Part shown: piece after piece, positions 44,531-58,620 of the stretch
Position numbering within the stretch: position 1 is the first letter of the stretch
Layout of the letters: each line of letters starts with the position of its first letter
DNA from: Athripsodes cinereus
Taxonomy: Eukaryota; Arthropoda; Insecta; Trichoptera; Leptoceridae
NCBI GenBank assembly: GCA_947579605.1
Contig: OX388307.1
Coordinates: forward strand, 20,065,237 to 20,129,236
Direction: 5' to 3'
DNA length: 64,000 bases
Program-made: the position numbers and the translations under genes
The notes under the pieces: model-generated
Databases searched by the model: none
Told to the model about the DNA's origin: nothing
Seen by the model: only the letters and a program-made list of their open reading frames with translations

Positions 44531-44959
44531 CAAACTATCACTGAACAGCTACATAGAATATTTAAAATTTAATTATTTCTATTTAAACAAAATAATCCCC
44601 GATCACTTATCAAAAAGTTGATAGCCTTTGAACCATATTATAATAGAATGGATTATAATGATTAATATACGTGCAACAACAACAACAATAACAGGATTTG
44701 ATTTTATTTAGATTTTATTAGAATGGCTTTCGTTTATAATTACTATATCGAGAAGAAAGTTATAAATAAATTGGTTTCCTATAGAAAATCGTTTAACATT
44801 TTCAAATCTTCAGTCAAGGGAAAAAGTCTTCTAATTTAGTATCCGTCCCCTTCTTCCATAATTCATAGTTCCTTTTACATATTATGATGAATAAATAAAG
44901 TATCTTGTGTTGCAATATTTAAAAAAAAAAAACTTACTCGTAAGTTGCTAAGTAAGTAA

Positions 44960-46700
<1,741 letters not shown>

Positions 46701-46704
46701 GAAA

Positions 46705-46915
46705 AGCTTATTCCGTAGATTCCCCGACAAAGAAGAAATCGTCACCTACTCCCATCTGTAAGTTTTTGTTGTACAAAACGGTATTACGAAAATATCACGT
46801 ATATAACATTTAACCTGTTCTGAATATCGCAGCACGGAAAGGACAGTCTGCATGTTAATCATATACTGAGAGTCCATTGGCTACTCCACTTGTAGTAAAT
46901 GCCGTGATGGTATAA
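46705..46915 (+). repeat. Short interspersed repeat family A, diverged copy
   Basis: CGTAGATTCCCCGACAAAGAAG, TCCCATCTGTAAGTTTTTG, ATATCGCAGCACGGAAAGGACAGTCTGCATG and GGCTACTCCACTTGTAGTAAATGCCGTGATGGTATA follow the family order. Its 5' part looks like an exon; see the rejected items. Confidence 0.55.
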
Positions 46916-47574
46916 ATAAATAGATAGGCATAATTTTATTCGAGAAAATATTTAACAAAGACACTAAGAACATACATATTAAGTTTTAATGAAAATTCCT
47001 AGCATATCCGATTTAATATTAAAGTTTGACTAAAAATATATTTTCATTAAGCGATAGTATGCATGAAAAATAAATTAACAAATGTCTGGGGTTTCAACGT
47101 CAAGCTTTTGATTTGACCCTCGGTTGTTCCAAATAGAATGATCATAAATTTGAGAGTAGGCATCTACATAATAATACATTACATAATTATATGTATTGTC
47201 AGTTTAATGAGTTGTGTCTATAAATTAAATATATCAAACTACCTTCTACGATATACGATTATACATAAAATATATATATTAGCGCTTTTTACAGTTATAT
47301 CACAAATAATAATAATAGTAATGTACAAATACTTATTTTCTCGAGCTTTGCAATAGAATTTTGTATTTTTCTATCGTAGAACATTATTTTATAATTTCAG
47401 GCTACCTTGATGAAAGTCCGTGAGTTTTATGAACATATTAAATGTCACATCATGTTTTTTTAACTATCAATTTCTATATTATACTAACAATTTCTAACTT
47501 TATAAAAAAATATTTTACTTTTTCTAAGATGTTATATTTCATATGCTGATTCCAAATATATTTGTAAAAATTAA

Positions 47575-47930
47575 ATGGGAGAGGATTTTTGTGGATGGAA
47601 TGCCTATAAGTAAGTTGCGATAGTGTGGACATGTGGAGCGAACGGATAAAGAAAGGATGACGATAAGAGTGTATATATCTGAAAGAATGGGTGTGAGAAA
47701 ACGTAAACGTCCGATTACTACGTGACTGTGGTTGAAAACACGTAGATCAAATTCTTAAGGAATGGCCGCGTGTTGAGTACGAGAAGTTGGTGTGCATGAG
47801 TAATTGCATGAATGTGGAAGAAGCGAAAGAAGTATCTAAAGACAGACTAATACGGCGTTCCATTTTCTCTGCCTTCCCCACTTGAGGTTGGATGTGAGGG
47901 TATAAATGGATAGAGAGAATAGATACATAT
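47575..47930 (+). pseudogene. GRPRTTW LINE (family B), decayed C-terminal fragment
   Basis: Translation gives CGHVERTDKERMTIRVYISERMGVRK, then, after stops, CMSNCMNVEEAKEVSKDRL and IFSAFPT. This aligns with the intact copies at 53999-54235 and 56876-57088, with several stops. The 3' end GCCTTCCCCACTTGAGG...GAGGGTATA is kept. Confidence 0.65.
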
Positions 47931-48527
47931 CATAAATTATTCCAAAAAATACAAACCCTTAAATGCTTAGAAAATTGTCATCAAAATCAACGTAATAAAA
48001 TAATGCGAGGTTGTAAGCTATTTTTCAAACTTTATAATATTACAACATCTAACAAAAGATCCTTTAAAGGTGATAGCAATAAAGTACCATACGACTGTAC
48101 AGTGTACATCTACTGAATTTTATATTGTTTTGTGGTCCACATTCAGAGCATGGTTAAAAATAGCAATGTGTAGCAAGGTTATGGATATCAGAATTTTTAT
48201 TACATTTGTTGTGTTACATACTATATTGTTATATAAAGTCATATTGAGGTTAACAATATGTTATATATGATCGTGTGCACGGAGAGATTTATGTCATACA
48301 TTCAAGTATAAAATACATAATTGTAACTTTAATCTAACTTGTGTTATGCAGAAACTTTATTTCGTAGATCACAATCATGATACACGACATAATCAGATAC
48401 GTTAATTATTTTCATTCAAAAAGCTCGAGTATCAAATAAAAATATGAATTTAACCATTTTTTTTAAATTAAAGTAAGTATTTCGTAACTTCAGGGTTTTT
48501 GTTAATTTTATAATCTTCTGTACAAGA

Positions 48528-48617
48528 TTATTGGCGCAGAGAGGATGCATTTCACTTTTATCACACGCAGTTAGTTTACTAGCTACCCCACTTGTAGGAG
48601 ATGTGCTGATGGTATAC
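48528..48617 (+). repeat. Short interspersed repeat family A, 3' third
   Basis: GGCGCAGAGAGGATGCATT, ACACGCAGTTAGTTTACTAGCTACCCCACTTGTAGGAGATGTGCTGATGGTATA. Confidence 0.55.
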
Positions 48618-48619
48618 AT

Positions 48620-50560
48620 AGATTATAATTTGAACATAAAGCGTCTTTCATTGTGTATGATTATGCTAGCAAAGATAGCACTCAAACAAACTCTTCGAAC
48701 TCCATAATTTAGAAATAAAAGTTTATATAATATATTAAAAGAATGTAATACTTATACGTCAATGCATAAAAACTTTGCTTACCTTGTAATTTTGAGGCGA
48801 AAGTAGGCAAGATGGCGAAGATAAAATATTGATTCAATAATGCAGAAATCACAAATTACACACGCATGCACTCAAACCTCAGCCAAATTGCGATCTGATT
48901 TAGGATTACCTTCATTGCGCCTAGCATCTACATTTCTGTGTTGACAATAGTCTGCCATCTATAAGAGGATCGGAGAATTTAGCTTGTCCCGTCTTAGGTA
49001 AAATCCCGTCTTAGGTAACCTTCCCCTAAACTAAAAAAAAGTTTATTTGATTAAATCTGGAACATGCATATTATACCTAATATTTATTCAATTTTATTAC
49101 TTGGTTAGTAATGTATCATTTACATAATCAACTATTTCCTAAACAATAAAAAATATACTAAACATTCATTCAATCATATTGATTAATGTGTAAACATTGA
49201 TACAATTAATTTAACATGTTAAAACAATAACAGTTTTATTACACAATTATTGTAACAATTACGGTTATACTCTTTGACCTCTACTTGGAAGTATTCCATT
49301 TATAACTTCTGTCGGAAGAAGGATATGAAAATATAATACTCTTGTGTGTTATAAGGTGTTTAAAGTTGGCTTTTAGCCCACCCATGGATTTATTGAAACA
49401 TGATTAATAAACATGATTAATAAATATGTAATACCTAGATAAATTATTTAGTTTAAGGCAGAACAAAGTAGATATCTATCTATCTTAGTCTACTTATGCT
49501 ATTGTAAATAAATAAATTGATTTTTTCAGTATTTGATATGAATTTAATGTGATTTTTATAGGTACATATCAAGAAGAATAATGGGATAAGGACTGATTTG
49601 AGATCTTTGTTTGAATGAACACGTCGAAAGTAATATCATAAAATGTCAAATTAATAAAAAAAAGAAAAACGAGGCGTGATCGTGACCAAGATATATCAGA
49701 AGATTGACAGGAATTCATTAAGTAGGTATAAGAACTGCTCTGGATAGTGAGGCCTATGCCAGAATATTTAAGGATCAGACATTTCACAACATTCGTCGTT
49801 TGCATTTTTAAAATGACGTATGTAAATATATACCTAAATGTTTTGAAATTTTAAGAATTAACTGTTTATTATGACATTAAAACCATTTTTTAAAGTGATT
49901 CTCATGCCACTAAAATTTTTGAACAATTTTAATCCTTTATACAGTTATTTAAAAGTATGCCAATAGCAAAATAAATAAAAATGTTCGGACATACGCCATT
50001 TTTAATATGCAACAACGATTATGTACAACAACAACAAAAAACGATAAATAAGAAATTTTTGAGAATATTTTTTTATTGTTTTTGAGTAGAATCGTAAGGA
50101 AAGTCCAAATAGATGATAGTAATTTGAATTATTGAAATTAGGTATATCCATAATTGCAACTTATTATCCTGTTACTTTAATTATGACTACTTTTGCATGA
50201 TGTCATATTTCTCAAAGCTCTTAATTTGTATGTGGGTACTTGACGTGTAGGTATCAGTGGCGAGCTTTTCATACATGCAAATAAGCACCGTATATGCTTT
50301 GACAATAGCATGCATGGCTGCAAAAAATGCATTTTTAACCAATGTACACTGGATAAAACTAGATCTCGAATTTGTCGAACCCAACTTACACAATATAAAA
50401 CGGCATCTTATATGTGTTTCTACCTTTTGTCACAAAATTTCATTTCTTATATCCAACTAACAAAATAACAATTCATATTAATTAATACTGTATTCATTAT
50501 GAGAGGATGATCAATAAAAAAGTTCCGCCACTGATGTTAGTATTTACATATTGGACTGTC
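48620..50560. other. Gene-free AT-rich stretch
   Basis: No gene or defined element recognised. CGTCTTAGGTAAAATCCCGTCTTAGGTAA at about 48990-49018 is a small tandem duplication. Confidence 0.4.
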
Positions 50561-50565
50561 TAGGT

Positions 50566-50905
50566 CAGTGGTCTCTAACCTTTTTGCTTTCGCAGACCGG
50601 TCAACATTTGATCATTTTACCGCGGCCTGCTGAGGGAGAGACGTTGATTATTTATCTTTATGGACGTTTTTTTAAATCTCAGATTCTCAGATTTTGATGA
50701 TTTGCCTTATCAAAATTTCTAACCCCCACGTCGGCAGATTTTCCAGAAGGTATATGAATTTGACATATTTCACGATCTCGTCAGCTTTGTTAAGAAACAT
50801 TTCACAAACTCGCCTTACTTAGTTATAGATAAAGAGGGCACAACAAAAAAAGGATTGTTCTTCATGTTCCTTTCGGGGGCCAAAGGTTGGAGACCACTCA
50901 CTGGA
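50566..50905. mobile_element. hAT-type non-autonomous element
   Basis: Left end CAGTGGTCTCTAACCTTTTTG followed by GCAGACCGGTCAAC and CCGCGGCCTGC. Right end, reversed, AGTGGTCTCCAACCTTTGG. These are typical hAT ends (CAGTGGTCTCCAACC) with the GGACCGG block. No clear 8-bp target duplication, so the right boundary may be altered. Confidence 0.5.
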
Positions 50906-51118
50906 GTAGGTGATTCAGAGTTAGATAAGTAGGTGCCTGTCAGTTGGCTATTAATTTTACTCCCGAACTTAAACCTTGATATTTTACTGATTGATCCATG
51001 ATTTGCTGATTGATACAACATATTTTAAATAAACAATACATAGGTAAATAAAGTTACTATATACATGTTGATACATTATTAACCTATTTTTCTTTTGTAA
51101 TATTACGATAGTTAATAT

Positions 51119-51181
51119 ATGGAATATGGTAAGTGAGTCAAATAATGTGTTTTTGAATATGGTAAGTAAAATAATGTGTTT
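51119..51181. repeat. Small direct repeat
   Basis: GAATATGGTAAGTGAGTCAAATAATGTGTTTTT is followed directly by GAATATGGTAAGTAAAATAATGTGTTTTT. Confidence 0.6.
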
Positions 51182-51777
51182 TTCGATCTCAATTGTTCTC
51201 ACGATCTGATATTTAAATAATGATAACATTTTATCCATAAGGAAGGAACATTATGTAAGTATGTATCTACAATGTGTTTATTTCCTTGAAGGTATTAGAG
51301 TATTTTTTTCTCCTTATAAATTATTAGAGTTTTATTTTTTGAGCCACTGAGAGGAAAATGTATTTAGATTTATTAAGAAAATGAAGTATATTGATATATT
51401 GATTTCCATGTTCTCCTGGAGTCCATAGAATAATAAATATACGGTGCAACATTAGCAATTTCCGTTGTTACCATGGAGATAATGTAGCGTTACTGACAGT
51501 ACGAGCAATCCGACTTTGGCTCCAGCTGAAAATTGGAGGTCGTGAGAAAAAATTCAGCACGGGTGCACTCTTTTTCAATATTAATAACTTAATTTTTTTT
51601 ACTAAAACTCGTACGTGGATCACATAATATGAGAATATCTACATACAAAACAACTTCTTGGAAATGATTTTTGGTCCTAATCACATTCGCGAAGTTAAAC
51701 AATTATTGTAGTTTAATTAGACATTTCATATTACTGGTTCACATTGGTGTAAAATCATAATGCAATATGGCATTGCA

Positions 51778-51835
51778 TTATCTTTGCCTACTCCACTTGG
51801 GATACGGCATGAGGGTATAGATAGAAAGATAGATA
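51778..51835 (+). repeat. 3' end of the GRPRTTW LINE (family B)
   Basis: TTGCCTACTCCACTTGGGATACGGCATGAGGGTATAG followed by ATAGAAAGATAGATAG. Only the last ~40 bp and the tail are present, a strongly 5'-truncated insertion. Confidence 0.55.
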
Positions 51836-51889
51836 GAATCCTAAATAATCGACTTGATATGTCAGTAACAAATATAAAAAATGATAATA

Positions 51890-52018
51890 ATAATAAATAA
51901 TAAAAAACTTTATTGCATAAAAAAACAACATATGAAAATATTCAATTTAACTTTACAAAAAAAAATTGTGCAATGAACGAGTTTATCGCAGAAGCGCGAT
52001 ATCTTCCAACTAACCCAT
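51890..52018 (-). repeat. LINE 3' tail, family C
   Basis: Minus strand: GGGTTAGTTGGAAGATATCGCG ... GCGATAAACTCG ... TGCAATAAAG then an (ATT)n tail on the left. Confidence 0.6.
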
Positions 52019-53004
52019 GGTTAAAAAATACTGTTCCTTAAATCAAAAGATTTTTTGTCGATGTCGAAAAAGCTGTTTAGTGATTTAAAGAGTGTTTTTA
52101 GGTTTTAACTCCTGATGACTTATCCCATCAATCAGACAGAAGTAGGTAATTATCTTTAATGTCAAACCGTATGACATACGAACATTCCGTCTACTTTTTA
52201 TTGCTAAATTTATAAAAAAGAAACAGCGGTCATGCTCTTGATTTAGTTTGATTAGGTACATAATTTCCAATTTAATAAAAAATGAATAAAAAACATAACA
52301 TATAAATAGTATGTATGTATGTAGGTACGAATAAGATTTTACTACAGTCACCACTCCAATAATGACACCCCAATAATTACCATAATTATCTCCCTATAGC
52401 AGTAATTATTAAAATAAATATATCTTTTCATAACCATAAACAAAAAATGAGCGTTTGTGATTTTGTGTGTTTGTGACTTTAAAATTTTGTGTAGGTAAAT
52501 ATGGAATTATGAGAATGAGAACGGTATTTGAAATATTTGGATGCAATGATGAAAGATAAGTCATAAATAACAAACTCTATGAATTATACTCGTATTAGAT
52601 AAAAATATTTCTGAAGAATGCTTTCGACCATTTACATACCACTGTTTTTTAAATAAATTAAATCGTTCTTAGTAAATGGGTTTATATTGAGTTTATAATA
52701 AATAGCCATGATACGCTGTAGTCACATATATTATTTATAGTTTATAGATAAATGTAACTTTTTTCCAACTGCTAACGAGTAAATGCAACGTCCAGTACAG
52801 CACGTCTCTGCGGGCATTCCCATAATCACAATTGTATATTTCAGTTTTAAATTGAGGCAGACTAAGTGTAGTCTAGTCTACGTTCTCAATTTTTTTAATC
52901 CTTCATAATTTGATGAATGGGTATTTTTCTTTAAAATTACATTACTAGAATGCAAAATGCATATTAAATCGGAATACACTAAATTTAGAAACTCAAATGT
53001 ACCT

Positions 53005-53078
53005 ATCACTAGAAATGTAAATGCACTTATTCAAATGTATAAAACCTACGAATCACTAGAAATGTAAATGCACTTATT
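53005..53078. repeat. 27-bp direct repeat, 47-bp period
   Basis: ATCACTAGAAATGTAAATGC followed by ACTTATT occurs identically at 53005-53031 and 53052-53078. Confidence 0.75.
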
Positions 53079-53552
53079 AAATTGAGAGAAGTTAACATAC
53101 TTACTTATCATTGAAAATAAATAATTGATACTTCATTTCACAAGAAAGAAATGTAAAGGTTAAGAGAGATTGTGAAACTTTCTATGAAATGATAGCTATC
53201 CAAATAGAATGTCTTTATTTAATTCATCTATATTTCGTTGAAATTCGTTTTATTTTATGAAGTCGGATGATTTCATCAAATAAATAAATACATTTTAATC
53301 ATGATTATTTAAATGGCAGAGTGACTGGATGAATTAGATTATATTATACATTTAATTATATGAATTACTTATGTAGCTGGTGTTTGTTAAGGTTGGGTTT
53401 CAATTATCTTCCGGTTGAACACATCATAATATTTCGTAATACATAGAAATTAATCTCAATACATTACCTCGATTTCCTTATTGATCTATGTAAGCAGTCA
53501 TATTTTATTGACTGAATGCGATTTTTTGTTACAAACATTATATTACATAATA

Positions 53553-53688
53553 ATAATAATAATAATCTTTATTGCACAAAATTTGTTTACAAAGAATAAA
53601 AAAAAAACATGACAACATTAACACTGAACACATGATTTTGTGCAATGGGCGAGTTTATCGCTGAAGCGCAAATCTTCCAACTAACCCA
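53553..53688 (-). repeat. LINE 3' tail, family C
   Basis: Minus strand GGGTTAGTTGGAAGATTTGCG ... GCGATAAACTCGCCCATTGCAC ... GCAATAAAG followed by an (ATT)n tail. Confidence 0.6.
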
Positions 53689-53956
53689 TAAAGCATTAGT
53701 GAAACGAAAAATGTATTGATAATAATATGTCTTTGGTATTATTTCATTCCTATTCGTCTATGATCAGCAATGAAATGGAAGAAATTCTTTTGGATCTTCT
53801 AGGTATTGATCGGTTGACCCTATATATCGGTTGACCCTGTATTTTCATAAGTGAGGTATAAATGATATTTTTGAAAATTTGAAGGTACGTATTAGATAAA
53901 GGTCAAGTTAGACATTGTTATAGACAACAAATACGTTATTGTATAGATGTGGTATT

Positions 53957-54240
53957 TATACTATACTATACTATACTATACTATACTATACTATACCCTC
54001 ACGCCGTGTCCCAAGTGGGGTAGGCAGAGAGAACGGAACGCCAAACAGATCTATCTTTACACACTTCCTTCGCTTCCTCCACATTCATACAGTTCCTCAT
54101 ACACGCACGTCGGTTCCTCTTACTCAACACGCGGCCGTCCTTGAGAATTTGATCCACGTGATCAAGCCACGTGGTTCTCGGACGCCCGCTTTTCCTCACA
54201 CCCTTTCTTTCAGATAAGTATATCCTCTTTGTCATTCCAT
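53957..54240 (-). pseudogene. GRPRTTW LINE (family B) 3' fragment with (TATAG)n tail
   Basis: Open minus frame 53999-54235: RIYLSERKGVRKSGRPRTTWLDHVDQILKD...RRACMRNCMNVEEAKEVCKDRSVWRSVLSAYPTWDTA, then TGA. The stop lies inside the terminal sequence CCCCACTTGGGACACGGCGTGA, so there is essentially no 3' UTR. It continues GGGTATAG and then eight or so TATAG units (the ACTAT repeat at 53957-53996), the element's own 3' tail. Confidence 0.7.
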
Positions 54241-54336
54241 GGTATTTACTTATTATTCTATATTTGTTTGTATAGAGCTACATATAATATGAGTCATAGC
54301 GGGCAATTTAGGTAGATACTAGTGAGTACCTACTGT

Positions 54337-55006
54337 TTGAATGCATACAGGTTCTGAATCGCCTAGGCGAGAAAAACGCGGTAAGGCTGGTTTGGGTACC
54401 GGGGCATTGTGGAGTCATGGGCAACGAAGCTGCTGATGAACTTGCTAGAACTGGCGCTGAGGAGCCACCAGTAGGTCCTGAGCCCATATGCGGATTACCG
54501 CTTAGCACTATCAAGCTTAGTCTAAGAAACTGGGCCATGGACCAGAGCCACGAAATTTGGTCCAATTGCATAGGGTTGAAACACGCGAAGGAACTAATGA
54601 TAGGGTACTCGCGGAAGTTCACCACAGAAGTTCTAAAACTTAATAAAAAACAAATAAGGATTCTAACCAGGACCTTGACGGGACACTGCAGACTACGGAA
54701 ACACATGACAAAAATAGGACTGTCAGATACCCCAGTCTGCAGATTTTGTTCAGAGGATAATGAGACACCTATCCACATCCTCTGTAACTGTGACGCACTT
54801 GCTCGCAACCGAAGTCACATCCTCGGAGGTCCACTGCTGGACTCTGAGAAAGTGAGACTTCTCACACCAAGACAAATAGTGAGCTACATGACGCACCTAG
54901 GTCTTGAGAGTGAGATATGACACAGAAGGATGTCACAATAGATCTGTTATGGTCGCAGTGACACAAGGGATGTAAGGTCCCTTGACCTTTTAAGAAAAAA
55001 AAAAAA
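54337..55006 (+). mobile_element. 5'-truncated LINE (RNase H end), 13-bp target duplication, poly(A) tail
   Basis: GAGTACCTACTGT stands at 54324-54336 and again at 55007-55019, directly after a run of A. The 670-bp insert begins inside the RNase H domain: LNRLGEKNAVRLVWVPGHCGVMGNEAADELAR. It continues in one frame to 54920 with a C-terminal cysteine motif (CRFCSEDNETPIHILCNCD), then a short 3' UTR (54921-54995) and A tail. The layout fits an I/Jockey-group LINE. The reading frame is intact, so insertion is recent. Confidence 0.85.
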
Positions 55007-55020
55007 GAGTACCTACTGTA

Positions 55021-56870
55021 TACATTCCCTTATAAGTAAGTCAAGAATTTAGCTTTCAAAAAACATTTCAATGCAAACATTTTAAAAGTTAATCCAAAGC
55101 TCTAGTACTCTTGTAAAGGTCACCTACTTATTTGACTTGAAATTTCAGCCAAGTGTACCTTGGAGACAATTATTTTTTTTAATGAAAATGACAATGTTGA
55201 GAAAATATTTTAAATATAAATATAACCTACTAGGTGGCAGCTATTGTGATAATAGTGTTTTATAGAATACCTACACATTATCGCATGCCTCTGTCACAGT
55301 GGTCTGATATACTTATGATATTCATATTACATATATTATATTATATTATTATCTCGGAGACTGGACATAGTGAAAGCTGTGAGTGTTTTTCGGTTAAACA
55401 GGTTTGTCCATAATATTTGCGTTGTTATGCAGCGTTGGACCACTTCCCATATTACGTGTTTCATGCAATATGTACAATGATAATTATATAACAATCTTAT
55501 ATTTGAATTAATTCTATCTTTTTTCTATTCTGTCTCTTCCATTGACACTATTTGGACGAATACCTACTGTTATTATTATTTCTTACATTTTTTATTTCGA
55601 TGTTTTGATTGGAAGATTATCTAACCGACGTAAAAGAGATCACTAAATTAATTGATCTCACCGTCTAATATAGATCTGTTGTCCCAATCACTTTTCTTTT
55701 ACCTGCTTTAATTAAACATTTCCAACAATAAAAAGAAATATGTTTTTTATATTAATATACATAGACAGTCTAGATAGATTTTAATTATGCTATATGTATA
55801 ATTTATAATTATGTTAATATTTATATGTAAAAGGCCCAGGCCGTGAATTGATGAATAAATAAATAAATGTATTATTATTCCATTATTCACATCATATTTT
55901 AGACAATATTTTTCGTTAGTGGTCATAAATATGACACTTATCTCTGGTAATTATTTAATAGAGCTATTGTTTAAAAATATGTCATGTTAATCAAACTGAC
56001 TGACAAAAATGTATTGTAAGTACTTACTTGTATTTATGTTATTTGACATATATATACTATTCTTTTTATTATATAAATTGTGTGTATATGTATATAGCAA
56101 GGTAGGTAGGTATCTATTTAATTTTTTTGAACAAATATCTGATAACGCTTTTACATCTCGTTACGTCGATATTATTTATGTGTCTATTTGATCTCAAGGG
56201 CGGATTTTAGAGAAAAACGTGAGAAATTATTATTTTATTGTAGATTATACGTAATGCCTAATTGTTTGATATATCTAACATAATAATATATATACCATTA
56301 CTATAACTAATGCAGACTATAATATAGTAGGAAAGTAAATGTGCACTTCACTAAATTATCAAACATAAATTATAAGGTTTAGAAAAATGATTTTAGACCT
56401 GTTAACACACTATTCTTTAGTAGGTTATTTAGTGCACACCTATGTATGTAAAATAATAATTCAAAATAAACCTAAGCTTCTAATTTCATATTCGTTACAA
56501 ATTACAGAGATATAAGTATTCATTCACTTGTCTTTACATAATTGAACTATTTGATAAAAACATAATTTTCTAAATTTATAAAAATAGATGTGAAATCTCT
56601 TTAGAATACACAATATTGTAAAATCTAAGTAAGTATACACGAATATATAATATACACGATCTTATTCTACCGTTACCGCAAGATTGACATGCATGTATTT
56701 TTTACTACAGCCAATTCGCTCATCGTAGGATTAAGATCAAGACAAAATTAAGATCGTATTAAGATCGTGTCAAGAGTCACCCTGCTTGCTCATAATTAAA
56801 TCTGCAACACTGAACTTTTTATAAAAAAATGTATAGACAATTTACCTACTATTACTAAAATATTATAATT
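55021..56870. other. Gene-free AT-rich stretch
   Basis: Only the LINE tail at 55795-55870 is recognised. Confidence 0.4.
55795..55870 (+). repeat. LINE 3' tail, family D
   Basis: ATGTAAAAGGCCCAGGCCGTGAATTGATG then AATAAATAAATAAATG. Same module as in the adenylosuccinate lyase intron. Confidence 0.5.
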
Positions 56871-56875
56871 TAATT

Positions 56876-57098
56876 GTGTGGGGGGGTGTGAGGAAGCGCG
56901 GGCGTCCGAGAACTACATGGCTTGAACATGTAGATCAAATTCTCAAGGACTGCCGTGTTTTGAGTAAGAGAAATCGACGTGCGTGCATGAGAAATTGTAT
57001 GACTGTGGAGGAGGCGAAAAAAGTATGTAAGGACAGATCTAATTGGCGTTCCGTTCTCTCTGCCTACCCCACTTGGGATACGGCGTGAGGGAATAGAT
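56876..57098 (+). pseudogene. GRPRTTW LINE (family B) 3' fragment, interrupted by a SINE
   Basis: Open frame GVRKRGRPRTTWLEHVDQILKDCRVLSKRNRRACMRNCMTVEEAKKVCKDRSNWRSVLSAYPTWDTA ending TGA inside ACTTGGGATACGGCGTGAGG. The tail GGAATAGAT is split by the SINE at 57099-57291 and resumes as AGATAGAGAG. Confidence 0.7.
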
Positions 57099-57291
57099 TT
57101 TTTTTTTTTTTTTAAATAAAGATATATCTGGGTTTTGTTATAAACCCAAATACAACCTTATACACCTTTCACAGTAAGCTACTAAAAGCTTGTGTCGTGA
57201 AAGGGGAGTTTGCCGCCACCTGGGATCGAACCCCGGACCCCTTGTTCATGAGGCCGAGACTCTACCTCCAGGCTACCGACGAACTCACATA
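57099..57291 (-). mobile_element. tRNA-derived SINE (family E) with 8-bp target duplication
   Basis: Minus strand: head GAGTTCGTCGGTAGCCTGG, A-box-like TAGCCTGGAGG, B box GGTTCGATCCC, internal hairpin AAACCCAAATACAACC region, and a T-rich tail on the left. GAATAGAT borders it on both sides (57091-57098 and 57292-57299). It was inserted into the tail of the LINE copy before it. Confidence 0.75.
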
Positions 57292-57309
57292 GAATAGATA
57301 GAGAGATTA

Positions 57310-58615
57310 TAATTTAACTTGATGTATCTATAGGCTATTTTCATTCACCAATATTCTCCATACTTCGTATTATATATTGAGTAGGTATGTTTCTAAATAG
57401 GTGCCTCATATTGTACCTACTTACAAGTATTGTACTAAAACTACACCATTGCTGTTAGATAATGTCCATGGTTGATGTTATTACACATTACATTATACAT
57501 ACATTACAGAGTCAAATACTTAACTACAATATGCATACACACATACATACATAGTAGGTACTGTAGGTAGTAGGTACCTACCTTATGCGTGCATAATATC
57601 CACAGTTGATGTGCCGGGCATATTTTAAAGTATCGACTTTGTGTAATAGTAGATACAACATTATAACATTATCCATGAAGGATGCTGCCTTGGGCCTTGT
57701 AAACGTAGGTGTGTAAAGTACGTATTAAAAAGCTGTACCTAAATAAATTCATATAAATGATAGAAATACATTGAAATATTATGATAGGGAACATATACCT
57801 ATATCACAATATATGTATCATAGATTGCGTATCATACATTTTATAAGAAGTGAGATTATAGGACTTTCAATCGATCTCTTGATTGAAAGTATAGACAGAA
57901 GGACTATATTCATGAGACAAGCGTTTTGGTAATCTGTGAAAGAGCTTAATGGAAAAATAAAATATAGAATTTTAACTCAAATACAAATACCAAAATATAT
58001 TTTTGTGATTTTGGGGTTTTGGTAATACTGAAAAATATATAATTTCAAACTATGGATTTTAATTTTTTATTTCTAAAATAGACATCTACAAGAATATACA
58101 CTTTTATTATCACTTGCATCATAGCAATATGAATTTATACGTTTGTATCACTACGCAGAATTTAACTATACAAATGTACTGTCCGCAGAGTCATACTTAT
58201 AATATATTGCAGAAATCTCCACATCAATTAGATACTATTACGTACATTACTGTTACTGTAAGTACCGTAGCCATGTATTTATATAGACTATATAAAGCTT
58301 TATTATAATTTATATGAGACTATACAATGATGAAATCATTGATCCTGTTAATCATTTAAGTTTGTTTTTACTTTTATCTACCGTTTGATTTTCAATATTC
58401 GTATTCAGATTGCATAATATATATTATTTTGACACGTTCAGAAATATTAAAAATCCTAAACTCTAGTATAACTTACTGTCGTCCAATCAATGCCTAGAAA
58501 TCGGTTTGAATTTTTACTTTGGTTAAAATATTGGATTTAAATGATCACATCCAGAGTCACTTGCTAGAAGTTTTTTTTACTGGATAAAAAAAAACAAATG
58601 GAAATCTTTTGATTT
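57310..58615. other. Gene-free AT-rich stretch
   Basis: Rich in TAGGTACCTA runs (for example 57553-57585). No gene recognised. Confidence 0.4.
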
Positions 58616-58620
58616 ATCTC

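Noticed and set aside
54308..54808. Minus-strand open frame of 166 codons.
   Set aside because: Shadow of the LINE RNase H-end frame on the plus strand. It also runs across the insertion boundary.
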